48,877 nucleotides of DNA. It comes from Bradyrhizobium sp. CCH5-F6. Its GTDB lineage: Bacteria > Pseudomonadota > Alphaproteobacteria > Rhizobiales > Xanthobacteraceae. The notes below the pieces were generated by a model that worked only from the letters and a program-made list of their open reading frames with translations, was not told the DNA's origin and ran no database searches. The stretch's first letter is position 1. Each line of letters opens with the position of its first letter. The translations under genes and the position numbers were made by a program. Location of the stretch: positions 1-48,877 of the forward strand of contig NZ_LSIC01000064.1 in the NCBI RefSeq assembly GCF_001556045.1, written 5' to 3'. Positions 35,601 to 44,289 of the stretch are shown here, piece after piece.

Positions 35601-35801
35601 GGCTCCCATAAGTATTCGAATCTTGTCAAGCGACTGCCACTTGCCGTCAAGCGCCAGAATGGTGCCGATATCGAAATAGCCAGTTGCGATGTCAAAGCCC
35701 TTGGCTATTTCGGTCCACTCTTCGAGATACCGCAGGGCGGTCCAACCCGAGACACTGTTGTCGACAATGAAAAGATCGCGGCCCTTTCGTTGCTCGTTCA
35801 T
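32655..35801 (-). CDS. PLD-like nuclease domain fused to SNF2-type helicase
   Basis: This 1048-aa protein has an N-terminal phospholipase D-like domain (~1-190) with a single H-x-K motif in RDKFHAKTYIT and GSSNFT, as in restriction-type PLD nucleases. A SNF2/superfamily 2 helicase follows: GVGLGKTFVGL (~265), VIIDEAHHFRNP (~352), MLTATPINN, VLISTDVLSEGLNLQ (~777) and QRIGRVDRR. A PLD-helicase fusion can translocate on and cleave DNA. It overlaps the upstream AIPR/DGQHR-like gene as ATGA and runs into the methyltransferase gene with a 4-nt gap, so all belong to one operon. Confidence 0.88.
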   Translation of the reverse strand: MNEQRKGRDLFIVDNSVSGWTALRYLEEWTEIAKGFDIATGYFDIGTILALDGKWQSLDKIRILMGADTSHRTRKAFLDTVVKKAVDELDRSLEATKEPNPFLRGVPAILTALQSRQIECRVYDRDKFHAKTYITHARLDVVGSQALVGSSNFTMPGLTKNIELNVQIQSAREVTQLQEWFDAHWNEAVDVTDLIFEAISRHVRLYSPFDVYAKSLHEFFRGHELTATEWDETRSKMFSRIDRYQKEAYWALMKIARQHGGAFLCDGVGLGKTFVGLMLIERLVLHEGKRVVLFAPKAAKDGVWDPHLRQYLPHIGGVGGNADFSNLAVFSHTDLGRKGEFPERFRRIAELADVVIIDEAHHFRNPGVRRSSDGASLPSRYYQLYDLLDSTVRPKSVFMLTATPINNRISDFRHMAELFTRRDEAYFARTLGVNNLRSHFNNIEKQLRKSVGPEVADVSGHIGEVQEFLASDEIFKSLVVQRSRAYARESQMRESNNAAVFPDRRPPQVAEYSIRKTYGRLLEMFEKAFTRKKPLFTLPMYYPLAWYKGSDKSIDPLEEGRQEQVVGLIRTNFLKRFESSVAAFELSCDRLLRKLLAFLEVHSETESEKRRLERWKSQNAEVLGYAAARQLELWPDEDSDLDDDVVPQEMLDAVEHLKREDYDVAEMMSETFLDLDQIVQFIEEARKFETKHDDKLQKLIRLLKSKELAGQKVLIFTEFADTARYLKRQLEAAGITGVAEVDSATKTNRADVIQRFSPYYNAHTSKMLLDSGRDEIRVLISTDVLSEGLNLQDASRMINYDIHWNPVRLMQRIGRVDRRMNPEVERRLIGDHPDVASSRGKVSFWNFLPPDELNAILTLYTKVTQKTLLISKTFGIEGKKLLRPDDDYDALKEFNHAYEGTKTAIEEMHLEYQSLLLSDPALQDRLRGMPGGFFSGRQRPRKGAAGVFFCYSLPALDKETGEFSHEAGTARWYLYDLDRNTILEEPGEIVASIRSGAETPRHCKMDEKILIDLRGKIEKHIKNTYLKRVDAPVGVKPALKCWMELNEG

Positions 35802-37183
35802 GACCGAGCTCCGCGAGCAGACGCAACCACAGCATGACGCTTCAGAACTTCGGTCTCGAAGGCATCAAGGACGAGATCGTACGAGCCCTCATTTTTGCCA
35901 ACCTTCTGAGGATCCGCACGGAATGCATCGAGAATCACGCGGTATTTCTTCACAATTGCTTCCAAGTGCTCGTCCAAGAACTGGAAAGGATCTTCCTTCC
36001 AACGCACGTGCCCATTTGCGTCCTTCTCCATGAGTGCCCGCAGCCCATAGACCAGAGGCATGATCAGGCCGTCCGGATAGGCGTAGTCGACTTCCACATC
36101 CGTGAAATGAGCGCGGGGCTTCGATCGCATCCGGTCCGCCATTTTGACTACGGCAAGACCCCCGAAGCGACCTTCGCGATCGCCATTGTAGGCCGCCGGA
36201 AACTCCCGATAGATCTTGTCGTAAAGCTCAGGCAGCTGGCCGGCAATGACAAGCGCGCTGTGCACCGCGGCATTGTGAAGTTCGTGCGTGTAGTCTCCAT
36301 TGGAGGCCCTGGAGACACGTTCATCACCCATCAGCGTATCGAAATGCTTGGCGAGCTCGCCCTTGTTCCGATAGATATTCTGAGGCGGGATTTTGAATTC
36401 CACAGGCAGGTCAATTACCGACAACGGAATCCATGCGAGCGCGATCAAGTCGCGTACTTTGACCTCGCCACCATCATTCGTTTTCCACTCGACGCGATTC
36501 GCGATAGACGGCTGAAGGGACTTGCGGAGGTATTCGTAGAATCCCTTCTTATTCGCCTTGGTCTCCAACGTCAGTTCGACGTTGTTATTGCGGGCCGCGC
36601 AAATATCAAGAAGAGAGCTATTGAAGTCATCCACGGTCTCGCTGTTGGTGATGTCGGCGGGGACAAGAACCTCCACCGGTACAAGAAAGTCGAGCGGCCC
36701 ACCTCCCGCTTCTTCACCCGCAACGCGCTTTAGCTCGGCAATCTCTTCGCGGTTTGCAGCCCAAGCGTCTTTCAGTTCCGTCCAGCGCTTGATCTTTTTG
36801 AAGATGCGATCATCGCCGAGAGCCCGCGCCAAGACGTAGGTGCCGATAGCAAGCATGTTGTGCCCGCCATCCAAGATTCCCTCGATCTTCGTATTCTCGA
36901 AACGGATTTCGTACCGCTTGCGCTCAAGCGCGGCGTAGTTTGAGGCGCCGACGAGAACCCCCTTTGTCTTGAAGGGAAAAGTGTCGGGGGTGTCGCAAAT
37001 GCTCTCGATGATATCTGCAGTTACCGGGCCGGCCTTGGCTTCGCGAGGATTCGCTTCAAGATCCGCTGCATCAAACAGTTGCAGCATATTCTTGGCTCTG
37101 ACAAAGCCCACAATACGGCGGACAGGTCCTTCCGTCTGCTCGGATACCTGCTCAAAACGGATAACGACTTTGGCGGGATTCAT
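35798..37183 (-). CDS. AIPR/DGQHR-like defence protein
   Basis: This 461-aa protein has no obvious catalytic domain, but the segment GVLVGASNYAALERKRYEIR followed by IEGILDGGHNMLAIG resembles the D-G-x-H-R/N motif region of AIPR and DndB/DGQHR-type proteins, which occur in abortive infection and DNA-modification systems. It is the first gene of the minus-strand defence operon, with TGGAGAA upstream of its ATG, and is divergent from the unknown gene at 37571. Its 3' end overlaps the PLD-helicase start by 4 nt. The family call rests on a short motif, so the confidence is moderate; a sensor or regulatory subunit is plausible. Confidence 0.6.
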   Translation of the reverse strand: MNPAKVVIRFEQVSEQTEGPVRRIVGFVRAKNMLQLFDAADLEANPREAKAGPVTADIIESICDTPDTFPFKTKGVLVGASNYAALERKRYEIRFENTKIEGILDGGHNMLAIGTYVLARALGDDRIFKKIKRWTELKDAWAANREEIAELKRVAGEEAGGGPLDFLVPVEVLVPADITNSETVDDFNSSLLDICAARNNNVELTLETKANKKGFYEYLRKSLQPSIANRVEWKTNDGGEVKVRDLIALAWIPLSVIDLPVEFKIPPQNIYRNKGELAKHFDTLMGDERVSRASNGDYTHELHNAAVHSALVIAGQLPELYDKIYREFPAAYNGDREGRFGGLAVVKMADRMRSKPRAHFTDVEVDYAYPDGLIMPLVYGLRALMEKDANGHVRWKEDPFQFLDEHLEAIVKKYRVILDAFRADPQKVGKNEGSYDLVLDAFETEVLKRHAVVASARGARS

Positions 37184-37570
37184 TTCGGTTCTCCAAAAAG
37201 GAGAGACCGATTCTAGTGCGGACTCACGTAATATGACGGCTCAGGGGGCGCAAAAAATACAAAACTATCCCAATGAAGCCATCGCTATCCAGCGACATCA
37301 CGACCAGAACCGTCTCGGGTTCTTGTTTCAGCTTCCGTCCGGAAGCATCATCAACATGCACAATCGCCGGTTGTTCGTCAAGATGTCTGTCGAACTGTCG
37401 AAGGGTAACGCTTGTTGCGGCGCGGCACAAAAAGTTGGTGGAGGATTTCTGGGTGAGCGACCCAGACACCGGTAGCCGGAAGTCTGAGGCGCAGCCTCTA
37501 GACGAAATCAAGAAACTGGACCAGTTGTCCAGGTGACCTGACACAGGCCAAGGGATTCGGGAATCGCTAG
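37184..37570. other. Divergent intergenic region of the defence locus
   Basis: About 390 nt between the two divergent defence operons, presumably holding both promoters. I see no gene, RNA or strong dyad here. Confidence 0.5.
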
Positions 37571-38560
37571 ATGCGCGTGGGGGAAACGCCGTCTGAAAAG
37601 CCAGCATTGCCATCGCAGACGGTCACTGCGCCATTGACTCATTGGCTGCGGGAGGATTTTGAAATCGGGCCCGATGCGATGACCGATGTCGACCCCTGGG
37701 ACCCACTATCGACGTTTCCCGCGCCTGCTCCTCCGGATGCCGAGCTTTGTCGCGCTGGCGCAATCGGCTCGGGCGACTTCTGGGACCCGGCACCTGCGGG
37801 CCAAACCGACCTGGAGATTGCCAACGTTTCGAGCTGGCAGGCCGATATACGGCTTCCCGACTTCATTCCACATGCCGCAGAGAATCCCTTCTATCTGGAG
37901 CTAAGGGCTCCGAGCAGCAGCGACAAAGCCCTTCAACGAGCTCGGTGGCTTGTGTCGTTGCTGGACCTGCCTCAGATCGAACGCCGACGACGATTTGAGC
38001 AACGCTTTTCGGAATTGTTTTACCAGTATCCCCATGCAGCAACGTTTTCTGCACTTGCCGACTTGGCCCTAGAAAATGCCGACGCCGACGACGTTTGGTC
38101 GGCCTTCGAGCTAAGGCAGATTTGGGCGTCGTCGCCTTCGTGGTGGAGTATGCGACGCAGAGGATCGCGTCAGCCGCTCATACCCGATGGCGGCGTAAAC
38201 ATGCTCGGCTGGGCACGTTCATATCGGTTCGTGGTGAATAGAAAAGGTCTTCCGCCAGAGGCAATCATTGAACCCGACTGGCTCGATGATTGGTTGGAAT
38301 TGTCTATAGGCGATCCACTGTACTGGCGATTTATCGACTACGCGGAGGCAAGGATTGAGGCATTTGCAGCCGGAGTGCTCGCCTCTCCCGTCCCTCCACG
38401 ACGCCACATTAGTTCCTGCCCAATGGTCACAATAGACGGCTTCAATTTGTTCGATAGCTTTTCACGCACTGGGCTTTTGTGCCGCGGTCAAACCGAAGCG
38501 GTGGCCGTGACAAGTACAAGCTCCGAAGACGTCCTTACCCCTAAGAAGGTTCGCGCATGA
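37571..38560 (+). CDS. Unknown protein coupled to SNF2 helicase
   Basis: I do not recognise this 329-aa protein. It is soluble and rich in Trp and Pro, with a loosely structured N-terminal ~90 aa, a helical middle (ARWLVSLLDLPQIERRRRFE, FYQYPHAATFSALADLALEN), and a Cys-containing C-terminus. It has no Walker, nuclease or methylase motif. Its stop overlaps the helicase ATG as ATGA, so the two products are probably made in equal amounts and may form a complex. The ATG at 37571 has only a weak ribosome site; an ATG at residue 37 is an alternative. Confidence 0.72.
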   Translation: MRVGETPSEKPALPSQTVTAPLTHWLREDFEIGPDAMTDVDPWDPLSTFPAPAPPDAELCRAGAIGSGDFWDPAPAGQTDLEIANVSSWQADIRLPDFIPHAAENPFYLELRAPSSSDKALQRARWLVSLLDLPQIERRRRFEQRFSELFYQYPHAATFSALADLALENADADDVWSAFELRQIWASSPSWWSMRRRGSRQPLIPDGGVNMLGWARSYRFVVNRKGLPPEAIIEPDWLDDWLELSIGDPLYWRFIDYAEARIEAFAAGVLASPVPPRRHISSCPMVTIDGFNLFDSFSRTGLLCRGQTEAVAVTSTSSEDVLTPKKVRA

Positions 38561-41400
38561 ATGACTTAGTACCCATTGAGAATGCGTGGGTGTGCCGAAT
38601 CAGCAATCCGTCCGAGATTGGTTTCGTAAGACGAATTTTCGACCTCGGTGATGGGCCGACCATCGAAGTCGATTTCGGACCAAATGGCTTATCGCGGCTA
38701 AAACCCGGAGACTGGGGCTGCGGTTTGCGCCCCGGCTTCACTGTGCAAGACGTCCCATTGTCAGGTGTTCGCGAGACCTTCGGAACCGGAACGGTGATGA
38801 AGATCCGAGAGCTCGCCACGCGCCATCAAGCCCTCGTTCAGTTTCACATGACGGGTCACACGCTGTGGCTGCCATTCGAGCGCCTGCGCAGGATCATGGA
38901 TCCCGACCTGCGCTATCGCCGTTCTGAACCGGCGACACCGGATTCTGCCGATCGTCTCGCACTAAATGTCATGGCCCATCTCCTTCGGTCATGGAACGAG
39001 GCTACCGGCGCCCTGGACCGATTGGACGTCGATCCGCTTCCTCACCAAATCGGGCTAGTTCATCGCATCTTAAATTCAGGTCAGACAAATTGGCTGATTG
39101 CAGACGATGTTGGCTTAGGAAAGACGATCGAGATCGGGCTTCTTCTAGCTGCGCTCGAAAGACGTCAGAACATCCGTCGTATCCTGATTGTCGTTCCCTC
39201 AGGCCTGACCCGGCAATGGAAGGAGGAAATGCTCCTCAAGTTCGATCGCCGATTTCTCATTTATGGAATTGACTTCCGCGTGTCGGACGCTCGGGAGTGG
39301 GGTCTCTATGAACGCGTCATCGTGTCTCTTGATCTTGCAAAGCCGCGCAGCGCCCAAGATGACGGACGGGACGCTGATACAAGCTTTGGAGTGTTCATGG
39401 CGGCCGGAGCGTGGGATATCATAATCTTTGACGAAGCCCACCGCCTGTCCCGCGATGAACAGGGTCGATCCACATTGCGGTTTCGGCTTGCCCAAGGATT
39501 GCGTGAACGTACCGATGCGCTTGTTTTGCTGACAGGCACACCTCACCAAGGTGATCAGGGAAAGTTTCGCAACTTGCTGACCTTGGTTCGTCCTGATTTG
39601 GCAACCTTAATCAATAACATAGATCACACTCCCGATGTGGTGCGCGAGATCATTCTAAGAAACCGAAAGATTGACGCCGTTGATATGGACGGCAAGTTTC
39701 TCTTCCACGGTTTGCTGGTCCGGCGCGTTGAAGTGGAGACTGATGAACAGTTTGCAGATCTGGAATCGCGTCTAAGACAGTACCTGTCTCGGGGGTACGG
39801 CGCAGGCGATGCCATTGGCGGCAAGGAAGGACGAGCTGTCGGCTTCGTCATGACGATCTATCGCAAACTTGCATCTTCATCGGTTGCAGCCCTTTGGATT
39901 GCTCTACGACGACGACTTGATCGACTATCCCAGCAGTCGGCGCCTCCCGAAGACAAGGCCCAAGCGTTTGATGAAGATGATCAACCAGAGGCCGATGACA
40001 ATTTAGACCAGCATGGACCGGCACAAAAACGCCAGCCGTTCTTCGAAGGCGAAGAGATCATGCTCAAGGACCTGATCGCACGTGGGGAAGCGTGCATGAG
40101 AACGGACAGGAAAGGAGCGGCTCTCGTTGAAGTCGTGCGCGAGGCGGTCCATGAGCAGGGCGAAAAGATCCTTATCTTTACGGAATTTCGGTCTACTCAG
40201 GCGTATCTACTCCATCAGGTTCAGCGCCTCCTCGGAGTCCGGCCAGCATTAATTCATGGCGGCATGACAGTGGATGAAAAGCGGGAAGCGGTTCGGTCCT
40301 TCGAAGGTGAAATCCCCGTCCTTATTTCTACGGAAGCAGGTGGCGAAGGTCTGAACTTGCATAAACGGTGCCACATCCTTGTAAACTTCGACTTACCTTG
40401 GAATCCTGCGCGTCTAACGCAGAGAATGGGACGGCTTTACCGATACGGCCAGAAAGAACGGGTCGTGGCCGTCAATTTCCATGCGCGCGACACGATCGAC
40501 AACGAAATTGTTTCAACCGTAGTTGACCGTGTCGATACGATCGTGCGCGAGATGAAGAGTGTCGGACCAGAGTTCGACGAGCGGTACGCGGCAGAGGTCA
40601 TGGGCGAGCTCTTGGAGCGCGTCGATATTTCTGAACTATTGGATGAGGCCCGCAACGGACATGTCGAGCGGACCAAGGAACGCATTGATGCTGCTATTGC
40701 GGAAGCAAGCAGGGCTAAAAAACTACAAGACGAAGTCCTTAGTCAGATTGATCGACTGGATACTCGCAAGCAGTCACTCAGCGGCTACACCACTGCTAAC
40801 GTGGCCGCGTTTATTCAGCGGGCTGCCACGCGATTTGAAATCGAGGTAGTTCCGTCGCCTGACCTCGAACATTTCACCCTCCGCTTGCCTTCTAATTTAA
40901 GAGGCACTTTCCGGGAATTTGGAAATCGAACGGTGATAGCGGCCACAACTCGACGAAGAGATTGGAATCCGGGGAGTGAAGTGGTCCTGATAGACTTTTC
41001 GGGTACCTTCTTGAAACATCTCGTAACCTCTGTGACAGCGGCAGAGTTCGGCGGATCATATGCCACCTTTGCGGAAGATTCTAACCTGCCTAAGTTCTTT
41101 GCCGTCTTTTTGGCACGGTACCAGGACGACCAAGGGCATCGCCAAGGTGAAGACTTGATTGTTGTTCAACAAGAGAATGAATCGTTTGCCATTGACGGAC
41201 AATTTCTCGGTCGCCTTTTTGACGCCCCACTCCGCGAGGCGGATCCGATCAAGCGGGATCCGTTAGCAAAAAAGGCAGAACTGGATGCGGCGAGAGATCG
41301 CGCTGAACTGGCGATGGCGAAGGTTGTCACGCAATTCCGACATCCAAACGACTTGGTTACATTGGCGATCGCAGAGTTAGGTTCGCCTCTCGGGGATTGA
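38557..41400 (+). CDS. SNF2/RapA-type helicase of the defence locus
   Basis: This 947-aa protein has an N-terminal beta-barrel-like region (~1-115, reminiscent of RapA Tudor/SH3-like domains) and a SNF2 core: DDVGLGKTIEIGLLL (~183), IIIFDEAHRLSRDE (~291), LTGTPHQGDQGKF, then the C-terminal lobe ILIFTEFRSTQAYL, STEAGGEGLNLHKRCHILV (~592) and QRMGRLYRYGQKE. The linker between the lobes is long and acidic. The C-terminal ~250 aa are helical and unrecognised. Such helicases remodel DNA-protein complexes or drive restriction. It is co-translated with the unknown protein upstream and transcribed divergently from the PLD-helicase/methyltransferase operon. Confidence 0.9.
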   Translation: MNDLVPIENAWVCRISNPSEIGFVRRIFDLGDGPTIEVDFGPNGLSRLKPGDWGCGLRPGFTVQDVPLSGVRETFGTGTVMKIRELATRHQALVQFHMTGHTLWLPFERLRRIMDPDLRYRRSEPATPDSADRLALNVMAHLLRSWNEATGALDRLDVDPLPHQIGLVHRILNSGQTNWLIADDVGLGKTIEIGLLLAALERRQNIRRILIVVPSGLTRQWKEEMLLKFDRRFLIYGIDFRVSDAREWGLYERVIVSLDLAKPRSAQDDGRDADTSFGVFMAAGAWDIIIFDEAHRLSRDEQGRSTLRFRLAQGLRERTDALVLLTGTPHQGDQGKFRNLLTLVRPDLATLINNIDHTPDVVREIILRNRKIDAVDMDGKFLFHGLLVRRVEVETDEQFADLESRLRQYLSRGYGAGDAIGGKEGRAVGFVMTIYRKLASSSVAALWIALRRRLDRLSQQSAPPEDKAQAFDEDDQPEADDNLDQHGPAQKRQPFFEGEEIMLKDLIARGEACMRTDRKGAALVEVVREAVHEQGEKILIFTEFRSTQAYLLHQVQRLLGVRPALIHGGMTVDEKREAVRSFEGEIPVLISTEAGGEGLNLHKRCHILVNFDLPWNPARLTQRMGRLYRYGQKERVVAVNFHARDTIDNEIVSTVVDRVDTIVREMKSVGPEFDERYAAEVMGELLERVDISELLDEARNGHVERTKERIDAAIAEASRAKKLQDEVLSQIDRLDTRKQSLSGYTTANVAAFIQRAATRFEIEVVPSPDLEHFTLRLPSNLRGTFREFGNRTVIAATTRRRDWNPGSEVVLIDFSGTFLKHLVTSVTAAEFGGSYATFAEDSNLPKFFAVFLARYQDDQGHRQGEDLIVVQQENESFAIDGQFLGRLFDAPLREADPIKRDPLAKKAELDAARDRAELAMAKVVTQFRHPNDLVTLAIAELGSPLGD

Positions 41401-41880
41401 AGCAAGCCAACCGCGATCGGACTAGATCAGATCCAGATCTGGCGTCAGACTGCTAAAGTCATATTGCATCTCCTCTGCTTTCGGGTTGCGCATGCAACCG
41501 ACTAGCCGAGCGGCAATGAGCCGAGGGAAAGCCGTTGAGCCGAGGGAAAGCCGTCACAGGTCGGAAATCGCGAGGTGGTGCGGGCCGGAGCGTTCGCGAC
41601 TACACGGCTCGCGCGTTCCGCCTAAAGGGATGCCTTGACGGCTGGGGCGGCACGCCCCCAAACACGTGGGCTATGTCATGTCATGCCCAAGAAAGTGCGG
41701 CTGCAGGAGCGGCCCCTTGTAGGCGCAGGATCGACGGTGACCGCAAGACCGATCCAGAGATGAGACGCAGGAGCGTCAGCATAGCGCCGACCGCCAGGTC
41801 GGGGCGCCGGACCGACTGCCCCCGGCGAGTGGTTCAGCTTGATTCTGTGCAAGCCCTAGTCCTTTCGCACTCGCACCATT
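41401..41880. other. Intergenic between defence and mobilization genes
   Basis: About 480 nt without a recognisable gene, between two convergent units. It carries a 19-bp perfect tandem duplication (41517-41554). Confidence 0.5.
41517..41554. repeat. Perfect 19-bp tandem duplication
   Basis: TGAGCCGAGGGAAAGCCGT occurs twice in direct tandem (41517-41535, 41536-41554) in non-coding DNA. It may be a slippage scar or a protein-binding repeat. Confidence 0.85.
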
Positions 41881-43638
41881 TCAAATGGAGCTCTTTCTGA
41901 CCGCTATCAGGTCCGCCGTTCCGTTGTTCCTATTGAAGACGTATGCGCGACCTCTGGGAATAAATTTGAGGTCGTCGGGATGGATTCGAAACTGCCGTAC
42001 TGCGCGAGCGGATGCGTCTCCAGTGAAGCGGTCGGCCTGTATTTGAGCGGTCAGCTCGATGTCGGGATAGGTACCCAGGTATCTGGCCAGCAGTTCTGCG
42101 TCATCAGGATCACCCAGCTGATGGCAGATCACGGTATTCACAGACGCTCGAACCTGACGACCGAACGATCCACCGAGCTGGGGAGCTCCCGCATCGAAGT
42201 CAGCGAGGCTTTGCGTCGCGAGGGTACCGCAGACGCCAAATGTCCGGCCCATGTTGATCAGGTTGAGCACATTCGTCGTAGAGAAGACGCTGAATTCATC
42301 GAAGAACAGCCTCCAAATTGAACGGGAGGTCGTTGTTACGGCTTTCAGATCATTGATGATAAGTTGGCCGATGAGAGGTGCGGCATTCTGAAAAAGCAGG
42401 GGAGGCAAGACGAAGAGGACGACCGCGCCTTCCCGCCTCGCCGTCTCCAGATGCAGAATGGGTCGACCTTCGCGCTTCGCCCTCTCAGTGTCAAATAATG
42501 TGCCAAGCGCGCTGTTTGCGATAAACCGGATATCGGACTTCACGCCATCGATTGAGGTCTTCTGCGCCACTGCATGCTCATTGATTTCGCGGATGAGCGC
42601 TACTCGCGCAGGGTCAGCAAAGCCACGGCGCCCGATGATTTTCAGCAGAGCGTTAATAGACAGAAGTTCCGACAATTGGACCAGATCAATTGGCCGGTTC
42701 TCGAATGCGAGTACTTTAAAGGTAGTTTGCAAAAATGATCTCGCCAGAGATTCGTGGTGGGGCTCCGTGTGTTCGCGCAATCTCATGATGCGGTCAGCCT
42801 TCGCTGTGAAGTCACCACAGGAAAGCGCACTGTACGCGCAACTCTCAGCGATATTGAGGGTGTTGAAGACGTAGACTGGGCGGCCCTTTGCTTGAGCATA
42901 CTTGCGCACGCGCTCCGCAAACTCCACGTCGCCCTTGCCGTCGGCAAGGACAAGTCCTTGGCCGCGGTCGATGCTTGACTCGATCAAATTTGCGAGCGTG
43001 ACGGTTTTGCCTTTGCCGGTTGAGCCGCAGATGAGGGTATGATGGTTCGCGTCGGCGTCGCTGAACCAATACCAAAAGCCTATCAGGAAACGCGTGCCCA
43101 ACAACGTATGGTGACGGCGAAGTCCTGCAGATATCCGTGACGCCAGCCCAGCACAAATGAGTGCTATTGGAGCGCGTTTGACCTGCGGAACTCCGCCAGT
43201 CCGCTGTAACAGAGCCATACGTGAATTTCGTCGGCTTTGCGCAACCAATTCAAAGGCGCTGCCAACTATCATACCGACCGAACCGAGCGCGAGCCGATCA
43301 AAAAAGAGCTCGGTAGGATCGAGCCAAATCCGGAAGGTGACGACCGGAAACGTGTGATGGGTCCACGTAGCCGAATAGGCATCATATGCAATCGCCCAGA
43401 CATTGGGAGGCGAATCCAACGAGAGTGACAAGACCAACAACGCCACGGCCATGGCTCCGAGAGCGAACGCAAGATTTGGACGGCCGAAAAATCGGCAAAT
43501 GGCGACGGCGGCGAAGGCGGACATAAGCCCAATGCCGGTCAAGGCCAACGTTGCCGTGGCGATCAGCAGACAGAGCAGAGCTCCCGCGAGCATGAACGTG
43601 GGGAAATCCATCGGCTGTTCACCGGATTTGGCGGGCAT
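41881..43638 (-). CDS. TraD/TraG-like mobilization coupling ATPase
   Basis: This 585-aa protein has 3-4 N-terminal membrane segments (FPTFMLAGALLCLLIATATL and following), then a RecA-like ATPase with Walker A CGSTGKGKTVTL (~203) and Walker B LFFDEFSVFS (~444). The region after it (INMGRTFGVCGTLATQSLADF) matches TraD/TraG-type coupling proteins, which link a DNA-relaxase complex to a type IV secretion channel. ATG 43638 has AAGGGGA about 8 nt upstream. It follows the replication-relaxation gene by 12 nt, a pairing typical of mobilizable islands. No pore (VirB-like) genes are in the window, so a helper element would be needed for transfer. Confidence 0.85.
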   Translation of the reverse strand: MPAKSGEQPMDFPTFMLAGALLCLLIATATLALTGIGLMSAFAAVAICRFFGRPNLAFALGAMAVALLVLSLSLDSPPNVWAIAYDAYSATWTHHTFPVVTFRIWLDPTELFFDRLALGSVGMIVGSAFELVAQSRRNSRMALLQRTGGVPQVKRAPIALICAGLASRISAGLRRHHTLLGTRFLIGFWYWFSDADANHHTLICGSTGKGKTVTLANLIESSIDRGQGLVLADGKGDVEFAERVRKYAQAKGRPVYVFNTLNIAESCAYSALSCGDFTAKADRIMRLREHTEPHHESLARSFLQTTFKVLAFENRPIDLVQLSELLSINALLKIIGRRGFADPARVALIREINEHAVAQKTSIDGVKSDIRFIANSALGTLFDTERAKREGRPILHLETARREGAVVLFVLPPLLFQNAAPLIGQLIINDLKAVTTTSRSIWRLFFDEFSVFSTTNVLNLINMGRTFGVCGTLATQSLADFDAGAPQLGGSFGRQVRASVNTVICHQLGDPDDAELLARYLGTYPDIELTAQIQADRFTGDASARAVRQFRIHPDDLKFIPRGRAYVFNRNNGTADLIAVRKSSI

Positions 43639-43650
43639 TAGGCGTTCCCC

Positions 43651-44268
43651 TTAGGGCTCGGTCGCGGTGTTCTTCGCAAAGCGCACGATCTTTACGTGGT
43701 CGAGACCGACGGCCGCCCGCGTGATTGCAGCGGCGACCATGGCGGAGTCGGTCAGGTACCAAATCTCTTTCGCGCCGATGTCGGTGGTGTGCTCGGCCAT
43801 AATGGCCGAAAGACGCTGGCGCGATTTGACGGTGAGCTCAAGTTCGATCGTGTAACGGTGGCCACGGAAGTGCAGATAGCCATCCGGCAGATGTTTTGCT
43901 TTCGCCAGCGCCCCCGAGTGGCGAAGCCTCCGCACAGGCTCGAACAACGAGCGTGGAAATCTAGCCGTAAGCCCACGCGCCATGTCGACTAAAAGGCTGT
44001 CGTGTCGAAAGTCGCCGGTACGAATTCCTTTCAAGGGCGGCAGGCTGTCGCCGGCGACCAAAGCCCCGTCCGGCGTCACCACGATGGGATTGGCGCTCAG
44101 AATGTCCACTGTGGTCCGCCGGATCAGCCCGGCTTCAATCAACAACCGAACCCGTCGCGCCGCTGTACTAAAATCGACACCCATCCACTTGGCGATCTGG
44201 AGCACGCTCACGAAGCCGAACCCATTGGTCCACTGCAGGAGGGCGATATCACGTTGCGTAATCTGCAC
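43651..44268 (-). CDS. Replication-relaxation family protein
   Basis: This 205-aa protein starts with a winged helix domain (ITQRDIALLQWTNGFGFVSVLQIAKWMGVD, then RRVRLLIEAGLIRR). A C-terminal region follows with the FRHDSLLVDMARGL and ELELTVKSRQRL segments typical of replication-relaxation (Replic_Relax) proteins found beside coupling ATPases in mobile elements. It probably binds the nearby inverted repeat (candidate oriT) as an accessory relaxosome protein. The start is GTG at 44268, with AGGGGA about 6 nt upstream. It is the first gene of the two-gene mobilization unit with the coupling ATPase. Confidence 0.8.
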   Translation of the reverse strand: MQITQRDIALLQWTNGFGFVSVLQIAKWMGVDFSTAARRVRLLIEAGLIRRTTVDILSANPIVVTPDGALVAGDSLPPLKGIRTGDFRHDSLLVDMARGLTARFPRSLFEPVRRLRHSGALAKAKHLPDGYLHFRGHRYTIELELTVKSRQRLSAIMAEHTTDIGAKEIWYLTDSAMVAAAITRAAVGLDHVKIVRFAKNTATEP

Positions 44269-44289
44269 TGAAATCCCCTATTGATGACG

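Noticed and set aside
24714..41400. Calling the locus DISARM, BREX or Dpd
   Set aside because: Hallmark genes (DrmB/DUF1998, PglZ, DpdA) are not seen; single shared domains such as PLD, SNF2 and methylase are not enough.
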